Source: Desulfarculus sp.
GTDB taxonomy: Bacteria; Desulfobacterota; Desulfarculia; Desulfarculales; Desulfarculaceae
NCBI GenBank assembly: GCA_020216625.1
Contig: JAIUYB010000013.1
Coordinates: 1 to 14,096, forward strand
Reading direction: 5' to 3'
Length of the DNA: 14,096 nt
A program made the translations under genes and the position numbers. The notes beneath the pieces are model-generated. The model was not told where the DNA came from and made no database searches. It saw only the letters and a program-made list of their open reading frames with translations. Below are positions 7,882 to 14,096 of this stretch, piece by piece (position 1 is the first letter of the stretch; the number at the start of each line of letters is the position of its first letter).

Positions 7882-8760
7882 CTAACCCTGTTTCAGGGCC
7901 TCGGCGCCGCCCACAATGTCCATCAGTTCGGCGGTGATCGCGCTCTGGCGGGCCTTGTTGTACAGCAAGGTGAGATTGTTGATCATCTCCTTGCAGTTCT
8001 TGGTGGCGTTGTCCATGGCGGCCATGCGCGCGGCCTGCTCGCTGGTGGCCGTCTGCAAAAGAGCGTTGTAGACCCGCACGTTGATGTAGCGCGGCAGCAG
8101 GTCCACCAGGATCTCCTCGGCCGAGGGCTCGATGAGATACTCGGACGCGCCGCCGGCCTCGCCCTCGGCCGCCGCCTCGGGAGAGATGGGCAGCATCTTC
8201 TCCGCGGTGGGGACGAAGGAGGCCATGGAGGCGAACCGGGAATAGATCAGGTGGACCTCCTGGGCCTGGCCGCCCAAAAAGGCGTTTAAACCCAGGCGGG
8301 CGACCTGCACCGCCAGGTCGAAGTCCACCACGTTCATCACCCCGGACAGGTCCTGGGCGATCTCAACCTTGCGGCGGCGGAAGTAGTCGCGCCCCTTGCG
8401 GCCCACGGTGTACAAGAGAACCTGGCGTCCGGCCTGGGTCTGCTCCTTGATGAAGCGCTCGGCCTTGGTGATCAGGTTCATGTTGAAGGAGCCGCAGAGA
8501 CCGCGGTCGGCGGTGAGCAGGATGAGGGCCACCGTTTCCACCGACTCCGGCTGGGCCAGCAGGGGATGGATCTCGGGATCCACCCCCGCGCTGACGCTGC
8601 GCAGGACGTCGGCGAACTTGCCGGCGTAGGGCTTGAAGCGCTCGGCCTTTTCCTGGACCCCGCGCAACTTCGCCGCCGCCACCATGTTCATGGCCCGGGT
8701 GATCTGCCGGGTCTTTTTGACCGCGGAGATCTTGTTCTTGATATCTCGCAGCGCTGCCAT
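7882..8760 (-). CDS. atpG: ATP synthase F1 subunit gamma
   Basis: Gamma is the rotating central shaft of F1. The 292 residues match the family's usual length. The N-terminal helix (RDIKNKISAVKKTRQIT) and the C-terminal helix (MINNLTLLYNKARQSAIT) form the antiparallel coiled coil inserted in the alpha/beta ring; the middle is a Rossmann-like domain containing TADRGLCGSFN (83-93). A short Ala/Glu/Gly-rich insert lies near residues 194-210. ATG 8760 has GGAAGG 7 nt upstream. The gene starts 19 bp after atpA. Confidence 0.97.
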   Translation of the reverse strand: MAALRDIKNKISAVKKTRQITRAMNMVAAAKLRGVQEKAERFKPYAGKFADVLRSVSAGVDPEIHPLLAQPESVETVALILLTADRGLCGSFNMNLITKAERFIKEQTQAGRQVLLYTVGRKGRDYFRRRKVEIAQDLSGVMNVVDFDLAVQVARLGLNAFLGGQAQEVHLIYSRFASMASFVPTAEKMLPISPEAAAEGEAGGASEYLIEPSAEEILVDLLPRYINVRVYNALLQTATSEQAARMAAMDNATKNCKEMINNLTLLYNKARQSAITAELMDIVGGAEALKQG

Positions 8761-8779
8761 TGGCGACCTTCCTTAGCGC

Positions 8780-10288
8780 TTAGGCCTGGAAGACCGATTC
8801 GAACTCGGTCAGCACCTTCTTGAACTTGGCGTCCAGGTCGTCGTCAATGGCCTTCTTGGCCTCCAGGTCCACCCACAGGTCGGGGTGCTTGGACTCCACG
8901 AACTCGTACATGGCCTTCTCGTAGTCGGCCAGGCGGTCCACCGGATATTTGTCCAGGAAGCCGCGGGTGCCGGCGTAGAGGATGGAGACCTGCTTGACCA
9001 TGGGCAGCGGCTGATACTGGGGCTGCTTGAGGATCTCCACCAGGCGGCGACCACGGTTGAGCTGCTGCTGGGTGGCCTTGTCCAGGTCGGAGCCGAACTG
9101 GGCGAAGGCCTCCAGCTCGCGGAACTGGGCCAGGTCCAGGCGCAGGGTGCCGGCCACCTGTTTCATGGCCTTGACCTGGGCGGCGCCGCCCACCCGCGAG
9201 ACCGACAGACCGACGTTGATGGCCGGCCGCACGCCGGAGAAGAACAGGCCCGGCTCCAGGTAGATCTGGCCGTCGGTGATGCTGATCACGTTGGTGGGGA
9301 TGTAGGCGCTGACGTCGCCGGCCTGGGTCTCGATGACCGGCAGGCTGGTCAGGGAGCCGGCGCCCAGCTCGTCGCTCATCTTGGCCGAGCGCTCCAACAG
9401 GCGGCTGTGGTTGTAGAAGATGTCGCCGGGGTAGGCCTCGCGTCCCGGCGGACGGCGCAGCAGCAGCGAGATCTGGCGGTAGGCCACCGCCTGCTTGCTG
9501 AGGTCGTCGTAGCAGATCAGGGCGTGGCGGCTGCTGTCCCGGTAGTACTCGCCGATGGCGGTGCCGGAGTAGGGCGCGACGTACTGGAGGGTGGCGGGGT
9601 CGGAGGCGCAGGCGCTGACCACGCAGGTGTACTCCATGGCGCCGTAGCGGGTGAGCGTGTCGATGACCTGCGCCACGGTGGACTTCTTCTGTCCCACCGC
9701 GACGTAGATGCAGAACACGTCCAGGCCCTTCTGGTTGATGATGGCGTCGACCAGGATGGCCGTCTTGCCGATCTGGCGGTCGCCGATGACCAGCTCGCGC
9801 TGGCCGCGACCCACCGGGGTCATGGCGTCGATGGCCTTCAGACCGGTGTACATGGGCTCGTGGACGCTCTTGCGGGCCACGACGCCGGGAGCCACCATCT
9901 CGATGCGGCGGAACTCGGTGGCGTTGATGGGGCCCTTGCCGTCCAGCGGGTTGCCCACCGGGTCGATGACGCGGCCGATGACCGCGTCGCCCACCGGCAC
10001 CTCGGCGATGCGGCCGGTGCGCTTGACCACGTCGCCTTCCTTGATGTGCTCGGTCTCGCCCATGATGGCCACGCCCACGTTGTCCTCTTCGAGGTTGAGG
10101 ACCATGCCCAGGATGCCGTGGGGGAACTCCAAGAGCTCGCCGGCCATGGCCTTCTCTACGCCGTGGATGCGGGCGATGCCGTCACCGACGGAGAGAACGA
10201 TGCCGGTTTCCGAGACCTCGACCTTTTTGTCGTAATCCTTGATTTGTTCCCGGATTACCTGACTGATCTCTTCGGCTCTGATCTGCAT
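8780..10288 (-). CDS. atpA: ATP synthase F1 subunit alpha
   Basis: Alpha forms the non-catalytic nucleotide sites of F1 and supplies the arginine finger to beta. The 502-residue protein has the barrel domain, the P-loop GDRQIGKT (169-176; Ile where many homologues have Thr), the [15 protein letters not shown] segment (276-289), and VSRVGG with the arginine finger at 365. ATG 10288 overlaps the atpH stop by one base (TAATG), which implies translational coupling; AAGGGG lies farther upstream than is ideal. The C-terminal helical domain is complete and ends FESVFQA. Confidence 0.98.
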   Translation of the reverse strand: MQIRAEEISQVIREQIKDYDKKVEVSETGIVLSVGDGIARIHGVEKAMAGELLEFPHGILGMVLNLEEDNVGVAIMGETEHIKEGDVVKRTGRIAEVPVGDAVIGRVIDPVGNPLDGKGPINATEFRRIEMVAPGVVARKSVHEPMYTGLKAIDAMTPVGRGQRELVIGDRQIGKTAILVDAIINQKGLDVFCIYVAVGQKKSTVAQVIDTLTRYGAMEYTCVVSACASDPATLQYVAPYSGTAIGEYYRDSSRHALICYDDLSKQAVAYRQISLLLRRPPGREAYPGDIFYNHSRLLERSAKMSDELGAGSLTSLPVIETQAGDVSAYIPTNVISITDGQIYLEPGLFFSGVRPAINVGLSVSRVGGAAQVKAMKQVAGTLRLDLAQFRELEAFAQFGSDLDKATQQQLNRGRRLVEILKQPQYQPLPMVKQVSILYAGTRGFLDKYPVDRLADYEKAMYEFVESKHPDLWVDLEAKKAIDDDLDAKFKKVLTEFESVFQA

Positions 10289-10839
10289 TAGGCGTATTCA
10301 CCCCTTCTCAAGGAATCCTTTAAGCTCTCCAGCTGGGTCCGGAGGCTGCCATCCAGCACCAGATCACCGATCCGGGCCACGACACCACCGATCAGGCTGG
10401 GGTCCTCTTTCACTTCCAGTTTCACCTCGCGGCCGGCCACTTCCTTGAGGGTGGCGGACAGGCGCTGGATCTCCGCATCGTTCAGGCCGGCGGCCGAGAC
10501 CACCTCCGCCCGGGTGATGCCCTTGACCTCGTCGATGAACTGCTGGTAGACCTCGTTGATGGCCCGGACCGCGCCGATGCGGCCGCGATCCATCAACAGC
10601 TTGAAGAAATTGTTGACCAGGGGGCTCAAGCCGGCCTTGGCCAGGATGGCGTCGAGCAGGTTCTTCCGACCCTCGAAGGCGAAGGCCGGATTGCCCAGGG
10701 CCGGCTCCAGCTCGGGGGACTGGTTCAGGATCCCCACGAACTCAAGCACCTCCCGACCGTACTGCTCGAACTTGCCGTCTTCCTTGCCCAGTTCCAGCAA
10801 GGCCCGCGCGTAGCGCTTGGCGACGATCAGGTTGGTCAC
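10288..10839 (-). CDS. atpH: ATP synthase subunit delta
   Basis: Delta (the OSCP homologue) fixes the top of F1 to the peripheral stalk. The 183-residue protein has the N-terminal six-helix domain (begins [16 protein letters not shown]) and the C-terminal region with the family signature [20 protein letters not shown] (about 150-169). The start is GTG 10839, whose bases overlap the atpF stop as GTGA, a classic coupled junction. The stop overlaps the start of atpA. Size and both domains are normal. Confidence 0.96.
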   Translation of the reverse strand: MTNLIVAKRYARALLELGKEDGKFEQYGREVLEFVGILNQSPELEPALGNPAFAFEGRKNLLDAILAKAGLSPLVNNFFKLLMDRGRIGAVRAINEVYQQFIDEVKGITRAEVVSAAGLNDAEIQRLSATLKEVAGREVKLEVKEDPSLIGGVVARIGDLVLDGSLRTQLESLKDSLRRGEYA

Positions 10840-11429
10840 TGTACCTCCCGTTGCACTTTGGCCAGGTATTCGCTCACCAACCGGGTGTGGTCCTCGGCGG
10901 TGATGTTTTGCTTCAAGAGGTCCTCGGCCAGGGCGGCGGACATGTCGGCGATGTCGCGCTTGAGCTCGGCCTTGGCCGCCGCGGTCTCCTGCTCGATGGT
11001 GAACTGGGCCTGGGCCTTGATGCGCTCGGCCATCTGCTGGGCGCTGGCCAGGATCTTCTCCCGCTCACGCTCGCCCAGGGCCCGGAACTCGGCCAGGATC
11101 TTCTCGCGCTCGCCCTCGGCGTCCTTCAGGCGCTGGTCGATCTCGGCGTAACGGCGCTTGGCCTCCTCGCGCTTGGCCTCCAGCTCGGCCAGCTCGTTCT
11201 TGATCTGCTCCACCCGGCCGCTGAGCCCGGCCTTGAGCGGCTTGCGCAGCACCACCACCAGCACGATGGCCAGCACCGCGAAGTTCATCGCGCGCCAGAC
11301 CAGGTCCAGGTTGGGGCCAGTCACGTGATGGCCGCCAGCCTCGGAGGCCAGGGCCAGGCCCGCGCCCAGGCCCACCACCGCGATGGCTCCCAGACCCGCC
11401 AGCCAGCGCACACCCTTGCTCGCACGCAT
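10836..11429 (-). CDS. atpF: ATP synthase Fo subunit b, with signal-like N-terminal extension
   Basis: Subunit b is the peripheral stalk that links delta/F1 to the membrane. I take ATG 11429, giving 197 residues; it overlaps the atpF' stop as TGATG. The protein has two hydrophobic segments. Residues 8-28 end in ALASEAGG, resembling a signal peptide with a cleavage site. Residues 43-61 (about MNFAVLAIVLVVVLRKPL) match the usual b-subunit anchor. The rest is a long charged coiled coil (GRVEQIKNELAELEAKREEA and onward). The canonical E. coli b (156 residues, from memory) lacks the first segment. The frame stays open upstream only as a shadow of atpF'. Confidence 0.93.
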   Translation of the reverse strand: MRASKGVRWLAGLGAIAVVGLGAGLALASEAGGHHVTGPNLDLVWRAMNFAVLAIVLVVVLRKPLKAGLSGRVEQIKNELAELEAKREEAKRRYAEIDQRLKDAEGEREKILAEFRALGEREREKILASAQQMAERIKAQAQFTIEQETAAAKAELKRDIADMSAALAEDLLKQNITAEDHTRLVSEYLAKVQREVQ

Positions 11430-11863
11430 CACTGGATGCTCCTTCCCAAAAGCTTCTGGGCCAGCTCGCGGCCAAAGGACTGCACCTGGCCCTTGAGCTC
11501 CTCGCGCACCCCGCCGATCTCGGCGGCGATCTGCTGGCGCACCCGGGCCACCGTCTCCTCCATCTCCTTGGTGGCCGCCGTGATCAGCTCGCGTTCCTGG
11601 CCCCGGGCGTCGCCCTTGATCTCCTCGCGCAGGGCCGCGCCCTGGCTGCGGGCGCCGGCGCGCTCGGCCTCCAGGGCCTTGGACTGAGCCTCCACGCCCT
11701 CCAGGCTGGCGCTGATATCGCCGTTGAGCTGGGCGATCTTCTCGGCCCGCTGCTGCAGGATGCCCCGGATGGGCTTGTACAGCACCGCGTTGAGCACCAG
11801 CATCAGGACCAGGAAGTTGACGATCTGGAACCCTAAAGACCAATCTATGTCGATACTTACCAT
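11429..11863 (-). CDS. atpF': ATP synthase Fo subunit b' (second b-type subunit)
   Basis: This 144-residue protein is a short b-type stalk subunit: one membrane helix (about 10-30, GFQIVNFLVLMLVLNAVLYK) followed at once by KPIRGILQQRAEKI and a coiled coil to the end. With the b gene immediately downstream it forms the b/b' heterodimer arrangement known from cyanobacteria, photosynthetic proteobacteria and, as I recall, many Desulfobacterota. It is the first gene of the atp cluster. ATG 11863 has AGGG 4 nt and GGAG 11 nt upstream. Genes for subunits a and c are not in the window and must be elsewhere. Confidence 0.93.
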   Translation of the reverse strand: MVSIDIDWSLGFQIVNFLVLMLVLNAVLYKPIRGILQQRAEKIAQLNGDISASLEGVEAQSKALEAERAGARSQGAALREEIKGDARGQERELITAATKEMEETVARVRQQIAAEIGGVREELKGQVQSFGRELAQKLLGRSIQ

Positions 11864-11941
11864 ACGACCCTGCTCTCCGTACCCCTAGGCGTGGCGCGTT
11901 GCTCGGCTCCGTTAGGTTCCGTTGGCTACGTTGTGTCGGTC

Positions 11942-11961
11942 AAAATAAAAGGCAGCTTGCC
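11942..11961 (-). terminator. Short hairpin with T-rich tail in the atp leader (possible attenuator)
   Basis: On the minus strand GGCA-AGC-TGCC (11951-11961) is followed directly by TTTTATTTT (11942-11950). An alternative bulged stem GCAaaGC/GCTGC is also possible. The stem is only 4-5 bp, so termination would be weak. Position between the upstream structured element and atpF' is what makes it notable. Confidence 0.3.
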
Positions 11962-11986
11962 AGGCTTTGCGCCCAGAGCACGGCGA

Positions 11987-12071
11987 GGGGAGTTGGATTC
12001 GCGGGCCTGGTCACGCAGACCCCACATCAACGCTGGCAGGCCGACCCCAAGGTCAAGAGTCCGAACTCCCC
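11987..12071 (-). promoter_or_regulatory. Structured 5' leader element of the atp operon
   Basis: The outer stem pairs 11987-11994 with 12064-12071 (8 perfect pairs, GGGGAGTT/AACTCCCC) and continues past a bulge with GGA/TCC. Inside it are a stem GGCCTG/CAGGCC (12004-12009 with 12037-12042) and, directly adjacent, a hairpin GACC/GGTC (12043-12046 with 12051-12054), giving a three-way-junction-like fold. It lies roughly 50 nt after the predicted transcription start. I match it to no known riboswitch class. Confidence 0.4.
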
Positions 12072-12128
12072 ACCTCCATCAAGCCAATGGGCGCTTCCCC
12101 ACTTGTGATGCAAATGACAAGCTGCGAG

Positions 12129-12157
12129 TTTCTACAATATTTCATACGCGGTGTCAA
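12129..12157 (-). promoter_or_regulatory. Sigma70-type promoter of the atp operon
   Basis: TTGACA (12152-12157), a perfect -35 hexamer, is followed after 17 nt by TAGAAA (12129-12134; 4 of 6 matches to TATAAT) in an unusually AT-rich patch. Transcription would begin near 12122, giving a leader of about 260 nt before atpF'. Confidence 0.7.
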
Positions 12158-12193
12158 AACATTTTTTCCCAGGACTGGCGCGGGCTAATCCAA

Positions 12194-12589
12194 TCAGCCC
12201 TTGGCCGAGAGCAGGGTGATTCGCCCCCGGTTCTCGTCCAGTTCCTGGTCGGTGGTCATGGAGCAATGCCCCTCGAAAACCACCCCTTCGTCCATCACCA
12301 CCAAGGGCGCGGTGATATTGCCCTTGAGCCGGCCCGGGGTCTTGAGCTCCAGGCGCTTGGTGACCACCACGTCACCCACCAGCTCGCCGCTGATGATCAC
12401 CGTGGCCGCGTTGACCAGGGCCTCGACCTTGGCGTTGGGGCCGATGAACAAGGTGCCGTCGCCCCGGATGTTGCCTTGGAAGCGGCCGTCCAGGCGGGCC
12501 TGACCGGTGAAGATCAGCTCGCCCAGGATCTGGCTTTCGCCGCCCAGGAACATGGTCAGGTCGTTTTCCCGCGTTTGCTTGCCCAACAA
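12194..12589 (-). CDS. Bactofilin family protein
   Basis: Bactofilins polymerise without nucleotide into filaments that scaffold cell-shape and polarity proteins. From TTG 12589 the product is 131 residues. A polar N-terminal tail leads to the DUF583 beta-helix core (about 13-110): FLGGESQILGELIFTG, RLDGRFQGNI, TLFIGPNAKVEALV, VIISGELVGDV, and the family's VFEGHCSM near 104-111. TTG 12589 is preferred because GGAAGG lies 8 nt upstream; TTG 12586 is nearly as good. The frame extends to GTG 12655, but the added residues are Arg/Gly/Pro-rich, unlike bactofilin, and overlap a GC hairpin. Its place after rodA fits a role in wall growth. Confidence 0.9.
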   Translation of the reverse strand: MLGKQTRENDLTMFLGGESQILGELIFTGQARLDGRFQGNIRGDGTLFIGPNAKVEALVNAATVIISGELVGDVVVTKRLELKTPGRLKGNITAPLVVMDEGVVFEGHCSMTTDQELDENRGRITLLSAKG

Positions 12590-12619
12590 GGCTCTCGCCT
12601 TCCCGCCCCGGGGACAGGT

Positions 12620-12643
12620 CGCCCCCAGGGACCCTCGGGGGCG
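12620..12643 (-). other. GC hairpin in the leader of the bactofilin gene
   Basis: CGCCCCC (12620-12626) pairs with GGGGGCG (12637-12643), with inner AGG/CCT pairs past a one-base bulge. It lies about 30 nt before the TTG start. No U-tract follows, so it looks like a leader stem and not a terminator. Confidence 0.4.
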
Positions 12644-12736
12644 CCTGGACGCCACGGCCTGGACTGTATCGCTTCCGCCGCCGGCATGACGGCCTTAGGA
12701 CTAGATTTCACTAACACGCTACCCTGCGTCCTGGCA

Positions 12737-12765
12737 ACAAAAATCGCCCCAGGTCCACCGGGGTG
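12737..12765 (-). terminator. Weak candidate terminator after rodA
   Basis: Just past the rodA TAG, a short CCCC/GGGG stem (alternatively CCACC/GGTGG) is followed on the minus strand by GCGATTTTTG. The T-run is fair but the stem is short, so termination is uncertain. Confidence 0.3.
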
Positions 12766-12766
12766 G

Positions 12767-13873
12767 CTATTGCCGCCGAAAGACGAAGCGGCGCATGGCC
12801 ACGCTCTGGATCAGCCCCAGGGCGGCCATGGTGGTGATCAGGCTGGAGCCGCCATAGGAGATGAAAGGCAAAGGTATGCCCACCACCGGGAACATGCCCA
12901 CCACCATGCCCACGTTGATGAACGACGGCCAGAAGACGCAGGCCGTGGCCCCCACCACCATCAACATGCCCAGGCGGTCCTTGGCCCTCAGGGCCTGCAC
13001 CAGACCGCGGTAGACCACCGCCGCCAGGAGGATCAGCACCACCACCCCGCCCACGAACCCCCATTCCTCGGCCAGCACCGAGAATGCGAAATCGGTGTGC
13101 TGCTCGGGCAAAAAGTGCAACTGACTCTGGGTGCCGGCCATCCAGCCCTTGCCCATGAACTGGCCCGAGCCCACCGCGATCTTGGACTGGATCAGGTGGT
13201 AGGAGGCGCCCAAGGGGTCGGATTCCGGATCCAAGAAGCTGAAGATGCGCTTCTTCTGATAATCCTTGAGGAAGGTCCAGACCAGGGGCAGGGCTCCCAG
13301 GAAGGCCCCCCCCGCCATGGTCAGGGAAAAGAGCTTCACCCCGTTGACCAGGATGATGGAGCCGCCCACGATCAGCACCATCACCGCGGTGCCCAAATCG
13401 GGCTGCTTGAGGATCAATAGGGCCGGCAGGGCCATCAGGGCGCAGGGAATGACCAGTTGGCGCAGGTTGTAGGGCTCGTTCTGGTCCCGCCGCTGGAAGT
13501 ACTGGGCCAGGACCAGGATCACCGCCAGGCGGGCCAGCTCCGAGGGCTGGACCACGATCGGCCCCAAGGCCAGCCAGCGCTGGGCCCCGCCCACCACCCG
13601 GCCCCAGAGCAGCACCGCCATCAGGGCGACCACCACCAGGGCGTAGAAGGGATAGGCCAGGGTGGCCAGGCGCTGGTGGCCGATCATGGCCACCGCGCAC
13701 ATCACCCCCAGACCAATGGCGAACCAGTACAACTGCTTGAGGAATACCGGGGTGCCCACGTTCTCGAAGCTGCTGGCGGCGCTGTAGAGGTTGATGGCCC
13801 CGCAGCCGACCACCGCGGCCAGCAGCACCACCAAGAGCCAGTCGAAATTGGTCACCAAGCGTCGGTCTATCAC
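12767..13873 (-). CDS. rodA: Rod shape-determining protein RodA (SEDS glycosyltransferase)
   Basis: RodA polymerises lipid II into glycan strands in the elongasome, paired with PBP2. The 368-residue protein is almost wholly hydrophobic with about ten membrane helices. SEDS family motifs are visible: AQRWLALGP (97-105), QPSELARL (109-116), KQPDLGTA (156-163), GKGWMAGTQSQLHFLPEQHTDF (241-262) in the large periplasmic loop with the essential Asp at 261, SVLAEEWGF (265-273), and GIPLPFISYGGSS near the end. The start is GTG 13873 with GGAGG 8 nt upstream. It lies 22 bp after the preceding gene, so cotranscription is likely. Confidence 0.96.
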   Translation of the reverse strand: MIDRRLVTNFDWLLVVLLAAVVGCGAINLYSAASSFENVGTPVFLKQLYWFAIGLGVMCAVAMIGHQRLATLAYPFYALVVVALMAVLLWGRVVGGAQRWLALGPIVVQPSELARLAVILVLAQYFQRRDQNEPYNLRQLVIPCALMALPALLILKQPDLGTAVMVLIVGGSIILVNGVKLFSLTMAGGAFLGALPLVWTFLKDYQKKRIFSFLDPESDPLGASYHLIQSKIAVGSGQFMGKGWMAGTQSQLHFLPEQHTDFAFSVLAEEWGFVGGVVVLILLAAVVYRGLVQALRAKDRLGMLMVVGATACVFWPSFINVGMVVGMFPVVGIPLPFISYGGSSLITTMAALGLIQSVAMRRFVFRRQ

Positions 13874-13895
13874 TGCCTGGGCCTCCCCCCGCCGC

Positions 13896-14096
13896 TCACG
13901 GCCGGCGATAGGTGGAAGGGTTCAGGACCGGGTCCTGGGAATCGCCTCGGAAGGGGCGGGGGCGGCCATTGGCTTCCGCCGCCGTGGTTCCGGGCCTTTT
14001 CTTCTCCGCCGGCTTGGCCGCCGGCTTCTTGGCCGGGGCGGGAACCGGGTCCGGGGGCTTGGGCCGGGCCGGCGCGGCCGCCGCCTGCGGCTTGGC
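13896..14096 (-). CDS. mrdA: C-terminal tail of an upstream gene, probably PBP2 (partial)
   Basis: An open frame enters at the right edge and gives 66 residues before TGA 13896. The sequence is low-complexity, rich in Pro, Ala and Lys (AKPQAAAAPARPKPPDP, AKKPAAKPAEKKRP), and ends STYRRP. No catalytic motif is visible because the body of the protein lies outside the window. The name rests on synteny: mrdA (penicillin-binding protein 2) normally sits immediately before rodA, and disordered Pro/Ala/Lys-rich tails occur in PBP2 proteins of high-GC relatives. The coding frame itself is well supported by its third-position GC bias and its short gap to rodA. Confidence 0.6.
   Translation of the reverse strand, partial: AKPQAAAAPARPKPPDPVPAPAKKPAAKPAEKKRPGTTAAEANGRPRPFRGDSQDPVLNPSTYRRP

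Larger units (their letters stand above)
11864..12193. other. Gene-free stretch holding the atp promoter and leader
   Basis: These 330 bases separate the bactofilin stop from atpF'. No credible ORF lies here; plus-strand open frames run antisense into known genes. They contain a strong promoter (12129-12157), a nested stem structure (11987-12071) and a short hairpin with a T-rich tail (11942-11961). A GGGCT/AGCCC stem overlaps the bactofilin stop but has no U-tract, so read-through from the bactofilin is possible. Confidence 0.7.

Noticed and set aside
11891-13420. Plus-strand open frame of 509 codons (similar long antisense frames at 2721-4664, 6405-7937 and 8885-10291)
   Set aside because: They lie exactly antisense to rodA/bactofilin, glmS, atpD and atpA. 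Their products are His/Gly/Gln/Asp-rich low-complexity shadows of GC-biased codons, with no family resemblance.

Overview
This is a GC-rich (by eye about two-thirds G+C) bacterial chromosomal segment. Every credible gene lies on the minus strand, so transcription runs from the right end to the left end. The gene set is rodA, a bactofilin, an F-type ATP synthase cluster with paired b' and b subunits, a GlmU-like nucleotidyltransferase, glmS, zapB/zapA-type genes, 6S RNA and rny. The order resembles Desulfobacterota (former Deltaproteobacteria) genomes as I remember them. That placement is an inference from gene order, protein character and base composition; no marker here fixes the genus.

Layout in transcription order. 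(1) 14096-12767: the Pro/Ala/Lys-rich tail of a gene cut by the window edge (probably PBP2, mrdA), then rodA, both for cell-wall elongation. (2) 12589-12194: a bactofilin with a probable TTG start. (3) 12193-11864: a gene-free stretch with a strong sigma70-type promoter (TTGACA-17-TAGAAA) and a long, apparently structured leader. (4) 11863-5875: atpF'-atpF-atpH-atpA-atpG-atpD-atpC, tightly packed, with stop/start overlaps at the first three junctions. The membrane subunits a and c are not here. A perfect 11-bp hairpin follows atpC. (5) 5688-2823: a GlmU-like protein with only the uridylyltransferase domain, then full-length glmS; both serve UDP-GlcNAc supply. (6) 2754-2032: a promoter, a ZapB-like coiled-coil gene, zapA, and directly after it a 179-nt stretch that folds like 6S RNA. 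(7) 1981-88: a doubtful 84-codon ORF, then rny, whose Shine-Dalgarno lies inside a perfect 10-bp hairpin and whose reading frame has one in-frame TAG.

The genes centre on cell envelope and division (PBP2/RodA, bactofilin, GlmU/GlmS, ZapA/ZapB), energy (ATP synthase F1 plus stalk) and RNA control (6S RNA, RNase Y). I see no mobile element, CRISPR array, tRNA or rRNA. Most of the window is conserved housekeeping sequence. The points worth a second look are the amber codon in rny, the hairpin over its ribosome-binding site, the 6S RNA, the one-domain GlmU and the structured atp leader.
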